Source: Pseudomonadota bacterium (GTDB lineage: Bacteria > Pseudomonadota > Gammaproteobacteria > Steroidobacterales > Steroidobacteraceae). From it: a stretch of 64,000 nucleotides of DNA. This document shows, one piece after another, positions 1-11,687 of the stretch; positions within the stretch are counted from its first letter, which is position 1; every line of letters begins with the position of its first letter. Where the stretch lies: positions 434,001 to 498,000 of the forward strand of contig JAFEDR010000009.1 in NCBI GenBank assembly GCA_018241525.1, read 5' to 3'. The position numbers and the translations under genes are program-made. The notes under the pieces were generated by a model. The model searched no databases and had not been told where the DNA came from. It was given only the letters and a program-made list of their open reading frames with translations.

Positions 1-318
1 GCCGCGCAGGCACTCAGCGAGCAGGCGTCGCGCCTCGATGGGCTCATGTCGCGCTACACGGTCATGGCGCAGGACGCACCGGCCTGGTCGGGCGCCGAGC
101 GGCGCACCGAAGACGCATGGATGGCCGACGGCAAGAGCGCGCCAAAGGCGGCCGCGAAGCCGGCCGTCGAGCGCCGCGGCGTCAGCCGCCCGTGGAGCAA
201 GTCGAAGCCCGCCGCGGCAGGCACCAAGGCGGCCGCCGCGCCGACAAAGGCGCCCGCGAAGGCACCCGCCGCCGCGCGTACCGGCACCGAGTCCGGCGAC
301 TCGTGGAACGAGTTCTGA
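1..318 (+). CDS. Methyl-accepting chemotaxis protein, C-terminal fragment
   Basis: The frame is open from base 1 and is cut by the window edge; 105 codons remain. The first residues (ALSEQASRLDGLMSRY) look like the last helix of a chemoreceptor signalling domain, where receptors commonly read 'L..QA..L...V..F'. After it comes an Ala/Lys/Pro-rich flexible linker of about 65 residues. The protein ends in DSWNEF, which fits the aromatic C-terminal pentapeptide (NWETF type) that tethers CheR and CheB. The protein would sense ligands and control CheA through CheW, and cheW follows 26 bp downstream in the same direction, which supports the call. An internal ATG at 46 exists, but there is no reason to start there because the helix continues upstream. 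The ligand-binding half lies outside the window. Confidence 0.8.
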   Translation, partial: AAQALSEQASRLDGLMSRYTVMAQDAPAWSGAERRTEDAWMADGKSAPKAAAKPAVERRGVSRPWSKSKPAAAGTKAAAAPTKAPAKAPAAARTGTESGDSWNEF

Positions 319-344
319 TTCTGAATTGAAGTCGAGGTGATCCG

Positions 345-851
345 ATGAATGCACAGGCCCATGCCAGCGGCACGATGGCGAGCTCCGCCGCACCGAGCAT
401 CAGCGAGCAGTACCTGACCTTCGTGCTCGGCGAGGAACTCTTCGCCATGCCGATCCTGGCCGTCCAGGAGATCCGCGGCTGGGAACGTGTCTCGGCGATC
501 CCCAAGACGCCGGCGCACGTGCTTGGCGTCATCAACCTGCGGGGCACAGTGGTGCCGGTGCTCGACGTGCGCGCCCGCCTCGGCATGCCCTCCCGCGAGG
601 TCACGCCGACCACGGTCGTCATCGTGGTCCGCATCCGGGTGCCGTCCGGCGAGACGACGGTCGGCTGCATGGTCGATGCGGTGTCGGACGTCGTGAACGT
701 GGATCCGTCCGCCGTCGGCCCGGCGCCTGACATCTGCGGCGACCTCGACCGGCACTACGTCCGCGGCGTCACCACGGTGGAGAAGCGCCTGCTGATGCTG
801 CTCGACCTGCAGGGCCTGGTCGACGGCTCGGTCTCCTCCGCACTCTCCTGA
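345..851 (+). CDS. cheW: Chemotaxis coupling protein CheW
   Basis: This 168-residue protein is the adaptor that bridges chemoreceptors to the CheA kinase at the inner membrane. The single CheW domain starts near residue 22 (YLTFVLGEELFAMPI) and holds the family hallmark EIRG, followed by HVLGVINLRGTVVPVLD around residues 63-80. The C-terminal DRHYVRGV and LLMLLDL segments are also typical. The first 20 residues are a low-complexity Ala/Ser tail. A GAGGTG ribosome site sits about 6 nt before the ATG. It directly follows a chemoreceptor gene, so the two probably come from one chemotaxis transcript. Other CheW-domain proteins (CheV, CheA) are much longer, so the call is firm. Confidence 0.95.
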   Translation: MNAQAHASGTMASSAAPSISEQYLTFVLGEELFAMPILAVQEIRGWERVSAIPKTPAHVLGVINLRGTVVPVLDVRARLGMPSREVTPTTVVIVVRIRVPSGETTVGCMVDAVSDVVNVDPSAVGPAPDICGDLDRHYVRGVTTVEKRLLMLLDLQGLVDGSVSSALS

Positions 852-971
852 TTTCCCTGCGGGCGGGCGGACCGGTGCATGGGACGCACCGGCCGCCCGC
901 CGATCCCGCCGGCGGGCCCGTTCCCCCCACCCCGACGAGCGACGCGACACCCTGCGGGCGGCCGCGATCGG

Positions 972-977
972 TACAAT
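972..977 (+). promoter_or_regulatory. Possible -10 element upstream of the RND efflux genes
   Basis: TACAAT lies in the 267-bp gap between cheW and the efflux genes, in otherwise very GC-rich DNA. No good -35 is seen at 16-18 bp. If used, it would give a leader of about 140 nt before the lipoprotein start. It is weak evidence on its own. Confidence 0.25.
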
Positions 978-1118
978 GCGCTGCCGTTCCGCCCTGAGGC
1001 GGTTCGGTCGCGCGACTGGCGTCGCGCACCCGCCCACCGCCGGATGCCGCCACGCGGGCCGAGCCTACGCAGGCCCTCCCGTCGCGCCGCCTTCGGACCC
1101 TGCGATCGAGGCCCGACC

Positions 1119-2321
1119 GTGTCCGAACCCGTTCTTAAGTCGATTCCGACGCCCCGGCGGCCGCTGGTCCGGGCCTTCCGGCGCGGAATACCTCCGCTGC
1201 TCGTGGCCACCGCGCTCCTCGCGGGGATGGCCGGCTGCGGCCGCGGCGGCGCCCGCGGACCCGGAGGTGCAACCCCGGTGACGGTCGTGACGCTTAAGGC
1301 CACGCCGGTCGAGCTGACGCGGGAGCTGCCCGGCAGAACCGTGCCGTTCCTCGTGGCGGACGTACGGCCGCAGGCCACCGGCATCGTGCGCGCGCGACTG
1401 TTCCGCGAGGGCGCGGCGGTCCGGGCCGGCCAGGCGCTCTACCAGCTCGACGACACGCTCTACCGGGCGCAGTTCGAGAGCGCGCGTGCGGCGCTCGCCA
1501 AGGCCGAGGCCGCGAACGAGGTCGCCCGCCTCGCCGCCCGTCGCGCCGACGAGCTGGTGCGCACGCACGCGATCAGCGCGCAGGACCACGACAACGCCGT
1601 CGCGGCCGAGCGGCAGGCGGCGGCCGAGGTCGACGCCGAGAAGGCCGCGCTGGAGACGAGCCGCGTGAACCTCGACTACACGCGCATCACCTCGCCGATC
1701 ACCGGACGCATCGGCAAGTCGGCCGTGACCGCCGGCGCGCTCGTGATCGCGAACCAGACGGCCCCGCTCGCCACCGTGCAGCAGCTCGACCCGATGTACG
1801 TCGAGGTCAGCCAGGCGAGCAGCGAGTGGCTGCGGCTCAAGGAGGACGTCGACGCCGGCCGCCTGCAGCCGGGCGGCGCGGGCTCGCGCGTCACCGTGCT
1901 CCTCGAGGACGGGCGACGCTACGCCGAGGATGGCCGCCTCGAGTTCGCCGACGTGACCGTCGACACCGGCACCGGCAGCTTCGCGGTCCGCGCCGTGGTG
2001 CCGAACCCGCAGGAGACGCTGCTCCCCGGCATGTACGTGCGCGCGGTTCTGCGCCAGGGCACGCGGCCCGCCGGCCTCCTGGTACCGCAGGTCGCCGTGG
2101 TCCGCGATCCGAAGGGCGGCGCCAGCGCATTCGTCGTCGGCGACGATGGCAAGGTCGCGGTGCGGCCGGTCGTGGTGAGCCTCGCGATCGGCGATCGCTG
2201 GCTGGTGGAGTCCGGGCTCAAGTCGGGCGAGCGCGTCGTGGTCGAGGGACTGCAGAAGATCCGTCCCGGTGACCTGGTGCAGCCGTCGGAAGCGGCGCAG
2301 GCGGGCGCCGCCGGCAAGTAG
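1119..2321 (+). CDS. RND efflux periplasmic adaptor (membrane fusion lipoprotein, AcrA/MexA type)
   Basis: This 400-residue adaptor links an inner-membrane RND pump to an outer-membrane channel. I chose the GTG at 1119 because the protein then begins with a basic stretch, a hydrophobic core and a lipobox (MAGC, Cys at about 40), and its length matches AcrA/MexA. The frame is open further upstream to 879, but that part is low-complexity Arg/Pro. A lipoyl/barrel-sandwich half follows (ELPGRTVPFLVADVRPQ), then a long alpha-helical hairpin rich in Ala and charged residues at about 120-180, and then the second lipoyl half (ITSPITGRIGKSAVTAGALV). The end (VVEGLQKIRPGDLVQP) is the membrane-proximal domain. 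The pump gene begins 9 bp downstream. No outer-membrane factor lies beside this pair. Confidence 0.9.
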   Translation: MSEPVLKSIPTPRRPLVRAFRRGIPPLLVATALLAGMAGCGRGGARGPGGATPVTVVTLKATPVELTRELPGRTVPFLVADVRPQATGIVRARLFREGAAVRAGQALYQLDDTLYRAQFESARAALAKAEAANEVARLAARRADELVRTHAISAQDHDNAVAAERQAAAEVDAEKAALETSRVNLDYTRITSPITGRIGKSAVTAGALVIANQTAPLATVQQLDPMYVEVSQASSEWLRLKEDVDAGRLQPGGAGSRVTVLLEDGRRYAEDGRLEFADVTVDTGTGSFAVRAVVPNPQETLLPGMYVRAVLRQGTRPAGLLVPQVAVVRDPKGGASAFVVGDDGKVAVRPVVVSLAIGDRWLVESGLKSGERVVVEGLQKIRPGDLVQPSEAAQAGAAGK

Positions 2322-2330
2322 GCGGCCTAC

Positions 2331-5450
<3,120 letters not shown>

Positions 5451-5502
5451 TCCGCCCGCGGGGTCGGCGACCGAAGGCGGTGTTGGGCGCCCGGCGACGG
5501 GC

Positions 5503-5508
5503 TAGACT
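5503..5508 (+). promoter_or_regulatory. -10-like TAGACT 7 nt before an ATG (possible leaderless start)
   Basis: TAGACT is followed by exactly 7 nt and then the ATG of the class V aminotransferase-like gene. No Shine-Dalgarno sequence precedes that ATG. The same hexamer at the same distance occurs at 39481, so transcription may begin at or next to the start codon. No clear -35 is visible. Confidence 0.35.
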
Positions 5509-5515
5509 TCCGTCC

Positions 5516-7234
5516 ATGGACGTCACTGTGCCCACGGCGGCCCCGGTCGACCTCGGCTGGCTGCGCCGCGAGATCGTCGGCATCGACGCGCCGATCGCAA
5601 CACCCTTCGGGCGCCGGCTGCTGGTGTACTGCGACTACACCGCCTCCGGCCGGTGCCTGCAGTTCATCGAGCGCTACCTGCTCAGCCTGCAGCGGCTGTA
5701 CGCGAATACCCATACCGAGGACGACATCACCGGCCGCAGCATGACCCAGCTGCTGCACGACGCCGAGGCTGCCATCAAGCGCGCGGTGAATGCCGGGCCG
5801 AGCGGCCGGATCGTCGCCTGCGGCACCGGCGCCACCGGTGCCATCCACAAGCTGCAGGAAATCCTCGGCGTCGCGATTCCGCCCGCTTCCCGCGAAGCAC
5901 TGGCGCGCGGCATCGAGGCCGCGGTGGGGCCGGCGCGGGCGGCGCACATCAGTGCCGTCCAGGCGGGCCAGGGGCCGGTGGTCTTCGTCGGCCCCTACGA
6001 GCATCACTCCAACGAGGTGTCCTGGCGGCACGGCCTCGCCACCGTCGTCGAGGTGCGTCTCGCCTCCGACGGTGGCGTCGACCTCGCGCACCTCGAGGAG
6101 CTGCTGCGCGCGCCCGAATACCTGGGCCGGCTGCGGATCGGCTCGTTCTCGGCGGCCTCGAACGTCACCGGCATGCGCTCGCCGGTCGGCGAGATCGCGC
6201 GGCTGCTGCACGCCCATGGGGCGTTCGCCTGTTTCGACTACGCGGCCTCCGGTCCCTACGTCGAGATCGACATGAACCCGGCGCCGACCGGCGCGGGCGA
6301 TGCCTCCCTCGACGCCGTGTTCGTCTCGCCGCACAAATTCCTCGGCGGGCCCGGCTCGTGCGGCGTGCTCGTCTTCAACGAGCGCCTCTACCGGCGCGAC
6401 CTGCCGCCGACGGTCTGCGGCGGAGGCACGGTCGATTACGTCAGCGAGAGCGACGAGGACTTCGTCGCGGACGTCGAAGCGCGCGAGCGGGCCGGCACAC
6501 CCGGCGTGCTGCAGACCCTGAAGGCCGCGCTGGTGTTCGACCTCAAGGGTCGGCTGGGCGTCGCGCGGATCGAGAGCCGCGAGCAGGAGCTGCTGCGCCG
6601 GGTACTCGAGCGCTGGGCGCGTCAGCCGCGAATCGAGGTTCTCGGCAACCCGGATCCGGCACGCCGCATCGCGATCGTCTCGTTCAACCTGCGCGACGGG
6701 CGCGGCCGCTACCTGCACCCGAAGTTCGTCACGGCGCTGCTGAACGACCTGTTCGGCGTGCAGTCGCGCGCCGGCTGCTCCTGCGCCGGCCCGTACGGCC
6801 ACCGGCTGCTCGACATCGGCGCCGACGTCTCGGCCCGCTACCGCGACTGGGTGCGCAAGGGCTACCAGGGCATCAAGCCGGGCTGGTGCCGGATCGGTTT
6901 CCACTACGTGATGGACGACGCCGAGGTCGAGTACGTGGCGGCGGCCGTCGAGTTCGTCGCCGCGCACGGCGAACGTTTCCTGCCGCTGTACGACTTCGAC
7001 GAGCGCACCGGGCTCTGGCGTCACCGCGAGTTCGGCGAGCGCTTCGAGCAGTACTCGCTGGACGCCGCCCTCGCCGCGCCCGACTGCGCGCCGACCGCCC
7101 TTGCGCCGGAGGCACGGCAGGCGCTCTACCGGGAATACCTCGCCGCGGCCGAGGCACGGCTCGCAGGCCTGCCGCAGGCGCAGCCGCGCCCGTCCGGCAC
7201 GGATTTCGGCGAACTGCGCTTCTTCTCCACCTAG
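5516..7234 (+). CDS. Class V aminotransferase fold PLP enzyme, cysteine-desulfurase-like
   Basis: This 572-residue PLP enzyme resembles cysteine desulfurases of the Csd/SufS/NifS group. The Schiff-base lysine is at about 274 in SPHKFLGGPGSCG. The active-site loop reads RAGCSCAGPYGH, with two cysteines (about 421 and 423) where SufS-type enzymes keep one catalytic Cys. It is some 160 residues longer than a classic SufS. The extra length lies partly in the N-terminal half (DYTASGRCLQFIERYL) and partly in a C-terminal tail of about 90 residues after the PLP fold. I used the ATG at 5516 because the residues before it are low-complexity Arg/Ala. No SufE, IscU or ThiI partner is nearby, and a methyltransferase follows 18 bp downstream. 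It could instead be a selenocysteine lyase or an amino acid lyase. Confidence 0.75.
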   Translation: MDVTVPTAAPVDLGWLRREIVGIDAPIATPFGRRLLVYCDYTASGRCLQFIERYLLSLQRLYANTHTEDDITGRSMTQLLHDAEAAIKRAVNAGPSGRIVACGTGATGAIHKLQEILGVAIPPASREALARGIEAAVGPARAAHISAVQAGQGPVVFVGPYEHHSNEVSWRHGLATVVEVRLASDGGVDLAHLEELLRAPEYLGRLRIGSFSAASNVTGMRSPVGEIARLLHAHGAFACFDYAASGPYVEIDMNPAPTGAGDASLDAVFVSPHKFLGGPGSCGVLVFNERLYRRDLPPTVCGGGTVDYVSESDEDFVADVEARERAGTPGVLQTLKAALVFDLKGRLGVARIESREQELLRRVLERWARQPRIEVLGNPDPARRIAIVSFNLRDGRGRYLHPKFVTALLNDLFGVQSRAGCSCAGPYGHRLLDIGADVSARYRDWVRKGYQGIKPGWCRIGFHYVMDDAEVEYVAAAVEFVAAHGERFLPLYDFDERTGLWRHREFGERFEQYSLDAALAAPDCAPTALAPEARQALYREYLAAAEARLAGLPQAQPRPSGTDFGELRFFST

Positions 7235-7252
7235 CGGCAACGAGCGACTCAC

Positions 7253-8116
7253 GTGACCCCGGCCGGCGCACCCGACCCCAACGCGAGCCAGGCGGAATAC
7301 TGGAACGCCGCCGCCGGCGAGACCTGGGCACGGTTCCAGGCGCTGCTCGACCGGCAGATTGAACCGCTCGGCGAGGAGGCGCTGCGCGAACTCGCCCCCG
7401 TTCCGGGCGAGCGCGTGCTCGATGTCGGCTGCGGCTGCGGCCAGACGACCTGGGAGATCGCCGCGCGCGTCGGTCCGGATGGCGCGGTGCTGGGGGTCGA
7501 CCTCTCCGCACCGATGCTCGCGGTGGCGCGCGGCCGGCCGCGGCCCGTGCAAGCCGCAGCCGCCGAGTTCCGCCAGGCCGATGCGCAGGTCACCGACCTC
7601 GGCCACGACCGCTTCGACGCCGTCTACTCGCGCTTTGGCGTGATGTTCTTCGCCGACCGCGTCGCGGCCTTCGCCAACCTGCGCGCGATGCTGCGGCCGG
7701 GCGGCCGGCTGGCGTTCGTCTGCTGGCGCGAGCTGCGGGAGAACCCCTGGATGCAGGCGCCACTCGACGCGGCGCGGCCGCACCTTCCTCCCCTGCCGCC
7801 GTCCGACCCGGACGCACCCGGTCCCTACTCGCTGGCGGACGCCGCGCGGGTCCGATCGACGCTGGCGGCCGCCGGCTTCGAGGATGTGGTGGTGCGTCGC
7901 CACGACGCGAGGATCGGTGCCGGTGGCGTCGACGAGGCGCTGACGCTGGCGCTTCGGGTCGGACCCCTCGGCGCGGCGCTGCGCGAGCACCCCGACCTCA
8001 AGGACTCCGTGGCCGCACCCGTTCGCGACGTGCTCGAGCAGCATGCCGATGCCGGCGGCGTGCGCATGGCCGCCTCGGTGTGGATCGTCCGCGCCCGACG
8101 AGCCCCGGCGGGCTGA
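7253..8116 (+). CDS. Class I SAM-dependent methyltransferase
   Basis: This 287-residue cytosolic methyltransferase has the Rossmann-fold SAM motif I VLDVGCGCGQTTW at about 56-68, the acidic end of beta-2 (VLGVDLSAPMLAVAR), motif 'FDAVYSRFGVMFF' and post-motif LRPGGRLAFVCWRE. It matches the ubiquinone/menaquinone-type Methyltransf_11 group, in which 'W..L...NPW' after motif III is common. The start is GTG at 7253, 18 bp after the PLP-enzyme stop, so the two genes probably share a transcript. The substrate is not readable from sequence. A functional link to the upstream PLP enzyme (for example modifying a sulfur or amino compound) is only inference. Confidence 0.85.
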   Translation: MTPAGAPDPNASQAEYWNAAAGETWARFQALLDRQIEPLGEEALRELAPVPGERVLDVGCGCGQTTWEIAARVGPDGAVLGVDLSAPMLAVARGRPRPVQAAAAEFRQADAQVTDLGHDRFDAVYSRFGVMFFADRVAAFANLRAMLRPGGRLAFVCWRELRENPWMQAPLDAARPHLPPLPPSDPDAPGPYSLADAARVRSTLAAAGFEDVVVRRHDARIGAGGVDEALTLALRVGPLGAALREHPDLKDSVAAPVRDVLEQHADAGGVRMAASVWIVRARRAPAG

Positions 8117-8206
8117 TTGCGCACGCGGGGACGCGCTTAAGAGTCGCGCCACGGTGCGATGCTAGTATCGCTGCCGCCTCGACAACCAGCCGCGGGAGCG
8201 CACGCC

Positions 8207-9739
8207 ATGGGAGAGCAGTCGGGATCGGGCATCAGTCGGCGCGGGTTCGTGCAGGGTACGGCGGCCGGCCTCACGCTCGCCGGGCTCGGCGCGCCGGTCG
8301 TCGCGGTGGCGGCGAAGGAGCCTGCTGGCAAGGCGGCGGTGCTCGCCAGGATCCCGACGATGCATGCGGCGAACCTGCAGCGCCTGCAGGACTGGATCGC
8401 GCTTCCGGCGATCGCTGCCGAGAACCGCAACTACCCGCAGGGCGCGGAATACATGGCCCGGCTCGCGCGCGAGGCGGGCTTCACGGACGTGAAGCTGATC
8501 CCCACGAGCGGCAAGCCGGGCGTCTTCGGGCGCATCGACGCCGGCGCCAAGACCTCGGTCGGCGTGTACTTCATGTACGACGTCAAGCAGTTCGTGCCGG
8601 AGGAGTGGTCCTCCCCGCCGCTCGAGGGACGCCTGGTCCCGAAGGAAGGCCTCGGCAGCGTCTGCATGGGTCGCGGCGCCGTGAACCAGAAGGGACCCGA
8701 GAACGCGTTCCTGAGCGCGCTGATGGCATTCCGGGCGGCGGGTCAGCGCCTGCCGGTCAACCTCGTGCTGGTCTGCGAGGGCGAGGAGGAGATCGGCTCG
8801 CCGCACTTCGGCGAGGTCGTGCACCACCCCGAGGTCACCGCGGCGCTGCGCAGCTGTGTCGGCGTGTTCATGCCCGAGGCCGGCCAGGACCGTGACGGCG
8901 GCGTGCAGGTCTCGCTCGGCGCGAAGGGCGTGGTCGAGCTCGAGCTCGTCGCGACCGGCGAGCGCTGGGGCCGCGGCCCGGCGCACGACGTGCACTCGAG
9001 CCTCGAGGCGATGGTCGACTCGCCGAGCTGGCGCCTGGTGCAGGCGCTCGGCACGCTGGTCGAGAAGGACGGTCACACGCCGGCGGTCGACGGGTTCTTC
9101 GAAAGGGCCCGGCCGCTGAGTGCCGAGCAGAAGGCGATGATCGCGGCATACGCCGCGAAGACGAACGAGGACGTGCGCAAGAAGATGCTCGGCGTCCAGC
9201 ACTGGGTCCACGACGCGAAGTGGCAGGACGCGCTCGAGCTCCTCGAGTCACGCCCGACGATCAACATCGAGGGCCTGGTGGCGGGCTACACCGGCCCCGG
9301 CGGCAAGACCGTGCTGCCGCATCGCGCCGTCGCCAAGATCGACATGCGCCTCGTGCCGGACATGACCGCGGAGGACACGCTCGCGAAGCTCAAGGCGCAC
9401 CTCGCCAAGCGCGGCTTCGGCGACATCGAGGTGAACATGTCCGGCGGCTACGACCCGACGCAGACCGAGCTCGGCAGCCGCCTCATCCAGACGCAGCTCG
9501 CGACCTACCGCCGCCTCGGCGTCGAGCCGCTGCTGTGGCCGCGTGGCGCGGGCTCCTGGCCGGGCTACGTCTTCACGAACCCGCCGCTCAGCCTGCCGGC
9601 GGGGCACTTCGGCCTCGGCCATGGCACGGGTGCGCACGCGCCCGACGAGTACTACCTGATCGACTCGTCGAATCCGAAGGTGCAGGGGCTCGACGGGGCA
9701 ATCGCCTCGTTCGTCGAATACCTGTACGCGCTGGCGTGA
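8207..9739 (+). CDS. Tat-exported M20-family metallopeptidase-like protein with altered metal ligands
   Basis: This 510-residue protein belongs to the M20/carnosinase-like group. The start at 8207 has a GGGAG site and gives a twin-arginine signal (SRRGFVQG at 10-17, then a hydrophobic stretch), so it should be exported folded to the periplasm. The M20 framework is clear: W.SPPLEGRL, CEGEEEIGSPHF, and GAHAPDEYYLI near the C-terminus. Two usual zinc-ligand positions look changed. The GH.D motif reads FMYDVKQ, and the G.G.SDDKG motif reads GRGAVNQKGP. So either metal binding differs or the activity is not classical. The next gene, an aminotransferase, overlaps by 4 bp (GTGA), so the two are translationally coupled and may handle the same amino acid or peptide. 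Confidence 0.8.
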   Translation: MGEQSGSGISRRGFVQGTAAGLTLAGLGAPVVAVAAKEPAGKAAVLARIPTMHAANLQRLQDWIALPAIAAENRNYPQGAEYMARLAREAGFTDVKLIPTSGKPGVFGRIDAGAKTSVGVYFMYDVKQFVPEEWSSPPLEGRLVPKEGLGSVCMGRGAVNQKGPENAFLSALMAFRAAGQRLPVNLVLVCEGEEEIGSPHFGEVVHHPEVTAALRSCVGVFMPEAGQDRDGGVQVSLGAKGVVELELVATGERWGRGPAHDVHSSLEAMVDSPSWRLVQALGTLVEKDGHTPAVDGFFERARPLSAEQKAMIAAYAAKTNEDVRKKMLGVQHWVHDAKWQDALELLESRPTINIEGLVAGYTGPGGKTVLPHRAVAKIDMRLVPDMTAEDTLAKLKAHLAKRGFGDIEVNMSGGYDPTQTELGSRLIQTQLATYRRLGVEPLLWPRGAGSWPGYVFTNPPLSLPAGHFGLGHGTGAHAPDEYYLIDSSNPKVQGLDGAIASFVEYLYALA

Positions 9740-10923
9740 CGGCTCGCACGGGCGTGCGCTTCGGCGCACGCACGGCGGCCATTGCCACGCCGGGCTCCCG
9801 CGCCTGGCAGGTCAGCGATCGCGCGGAAGCACGCCTCGCCGCCGGCGACGACGTGATCGTGCTGACCGTCGGCGATGTCGACGTGCCGACGCCGGCGCAC
9901 ATCCTGGCGGCCGTGCAGCGCAGCCTGGCCGCCGGCAGGACCCACTACGCGCCGATCGTCGGCGAACCGGCGCTGCGCGAGGCCGTGGCGGCCCGGACCA
10001 ACCACCGGTACGGCACGCGCTACGGCTCCGAGCAGGTCGTGATCTTCCCCGGCGCGCAGTCGGCGCTCTTCAGCAGCATCCAGTGCCTGGCCGGGCCCGG
10101 CGAGGAGGTGGTCGTCCTCGAGCCCTTCTACGCGACCTACGAGGCGGTCGTCGCAGCCGCCGGCGCCGTCCCCGTCGCGGTGAGCCTGCGCCAGGGGCAG
10201 GCCTTCGGCCTCGACCTGGCCGCGCTCGAGCGGGCCGTGACACCCGCGACGCGCGCGGTGCTGCTGAACACGCCTAACAATCCGGCCGGGTTCGTCCTGG
10301 GTGCCGACGAGGTAGGCGCCCTGGCAAGGCTCTGCGCCCGCCTCGGCCTGTGGCTCGTCTGCGACGAGGTCTACGCCGAGATCGCCTACGCCCGGGCGCA
10401 CGCCTCGCCCGCCTGCGAGCCGGCCATCCTCGACCGGCTGGTGCTGGTCGACAGCCTGTCGAAGTCGCATGCGATGACTGGCTGGCGCATCGGCTGGGCA
10501 ATCGGACCGCCGGACCTCGCCGCTCACCTCGGGCGCCTCGCGATGGCCTCGCTGTTCGGCTCGCCGACGTTCATCCAGGACGCGGCGGTCGCGGCACTGA
10601 CCGGGCCGCAGGACATTTGCGCGGAGCTGCGCCAGCTCTATCGCGAGCGCAGCGATGCGCTGCTGCACTCGCTCGCCGGCGCACCGGGGCTGCACATCTG
10701 GGCGCCGCAGGGTGGCATGTTCGTGCTCGCGGAGATCTCGGCCACCGGTCTCGCAGCCGATGCCTTCGCCACGCGCCTGCTGGAGGAGGCCGGGGTCGCC
10801 GTAGTTCCTGGCCTGGCGTTCGGCCAGAGCGTCGCCGACTGTATCCGGCTCGGCCTCACGCAGCCGGCCGAGCGACTGGCCGAGGCCGGCGCGCGCATCC
10901 GGCGCTGGCTCGCAGCGCGCTGA
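9736..10923 (+). CDS. Class I/II aminotransferase (aspartate aminotransferase fold)
   Basis: This 395-residue PLP aminotransferase has family-typical length. The GTG start overlaps the previous stop codon (GTGA). Key residues are the cofactor-contact segment PNNPAGFVL, the Asp/Tyr segment VCDEVYAEI and the Schiff-base lysine at about 242 in DSLSKSHAMTGWRIGW, followed by the expected Arg region. N-terminal VGDVDVPTP.HI and THYAPIVGEPALREAVA match fold-type I subgroup I-gamma enzymes. It would transfer an amino group between an amino acid and a 2-oxo acid. Specificity is not evident. Coupling to the exported M20-like protein suggests use of an amino acid released by hydrolysis, but that is inference. 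Confidence 0.9.
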   Translation: MTARTGVRFGARTAAIATPGSRAWQVSDRAEARLAAGDDVIVLTVGDVDVPTPAHILAAVQRSLAAGRTHYAPIVGEPALREAVAARTNHRYGTRYGSEQVVIFPGAQSALFSSIQCLAGPGEEVVVLEPFYATYEAVVAAAGAVPVAVSLRQGQAFGLDLAALERAVTPATRAVLLNTPNNPAGFVLGADEVGALARLCARLGLWLVCDEVYAEIAYARAHASPACEPAILDRLVLVDSLSKSHAMTGWRIGWAIGPPDLAAHLGRLAMASLFGSPTFIQDAAVAALTGPQDICAELRQLYRERSDALLHSLAGAPGLHIWAPQGGMFVLAEISATGLAADAFATRLLEEAGVAVVPGLAFGQSVADCIRLGLTQPAERLAEAGARIRRWLAAR

Positions 10924-10935
10924 GCGGAGTCCGCG

Positions 10936-11481
10936 CTACTCGATGTGATAGTGCCGATGGCAGGCCGCGCAGGCCTCATCGAGGTGGTCGCTGACGTCCG
11001 CCAGTGCACTCAGGTCGTGCTGCTCGGCGGCAAGGTACGCGCGGTTCGCGAGCGCCGCGAGTTCCTGGACGTATCGAACCCACTCCGGGTCGAGGATGCG
11101 CTCCGGCACGAGCAGTGCGTTGGTCGACTCGACGAGCGTGGCCGCCCCCGTCACGACCTGCTCCCAGTCCGCGTCGGTCTTCGGGGAAAGATCGTGGTCG
11201 CCGGCGGCATCATTGACGAAGCCGTTGCTGCGCCAGACGACCGTGGCGGCCGGCGTCAGCACGTGCTCCATGAGCGTTGGCATGTCAACGAAGGCCCGCA
11301 GCGGCGGCGGAGAGCTGCGGCGACGCGGTTGGGCCCGGGGCGCGGGTGCCGGGGGCATCGTTCCGGACGCAGCGGCGCTCGCCGGTGCGGGCGGCGCTCC
11401 GTCAGCGGCCACGACCGGCAGCGGCGCCAGCAGCGTGAATGCCGCCGTTCCCAGCCAGCATTTCCATATCCGATACCGCAT
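10936..11481 (-). CDS. Periplasmic c-type cytochrome-like protein (single CAACH heme motif at the C-terminus)
   Basis: This 181-residue exported protein starts with a Sec signal (basic residues, then LGTAAFTLLAPLPVVAADG). An Ala/Pro/Arg-rich linker follows to about residue 60, and then an all-helical domain. The only heme motif, CAACH at about 171-175, sits a few residues from the end (CHRHYHIE). This is the arrangement of class II cytochromes c (c'/c556), whose CxxCH lies in the last helix. The upstream helices (MPTLMEHVLTPAATVVW and DWEQVVTGAATLVEST) fit a four-helix bundle. The gene stands alone between convergent and divergent neighbours. The axial sixth ligand cannot be assigned with certainty. 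Confidence 0.75.
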   Translation of the reverse strand: MRYRIWKCWLGTAAFTLLAPLPVVAADGAPPAPASAAASGTMPPAPAPRAQPRRRSSPPPLRAFVDMPTLMEHVLTPAATVVWRSNGFVNDAAGDHDLSPKTDADWEQVVTGAATLVESTNALLVPERILDPEWVRYVQELAALANRAYLAAEQHDLSALADVSDHLDEACAACHRHYHIE

Positions 11482-11687
11482 GACTGGGACTCCCCGGGGA
11501 TGACCGGCCGGCCGTCGCCCACGGTTGCGAGCGAATGCACCGCGGCCGGCTGCAACCTGTACACCACCGGCGAAGGCCGGCGCAAGGCGAACGGCGTGCC
11601 TGCGGCGACCCGCGACGCCGCCGGGGCGCGCACCTGCCAGAATCCGGCCCCAGCGTCCAGACGCGGAACAACAGCCTCCAGGGATCC

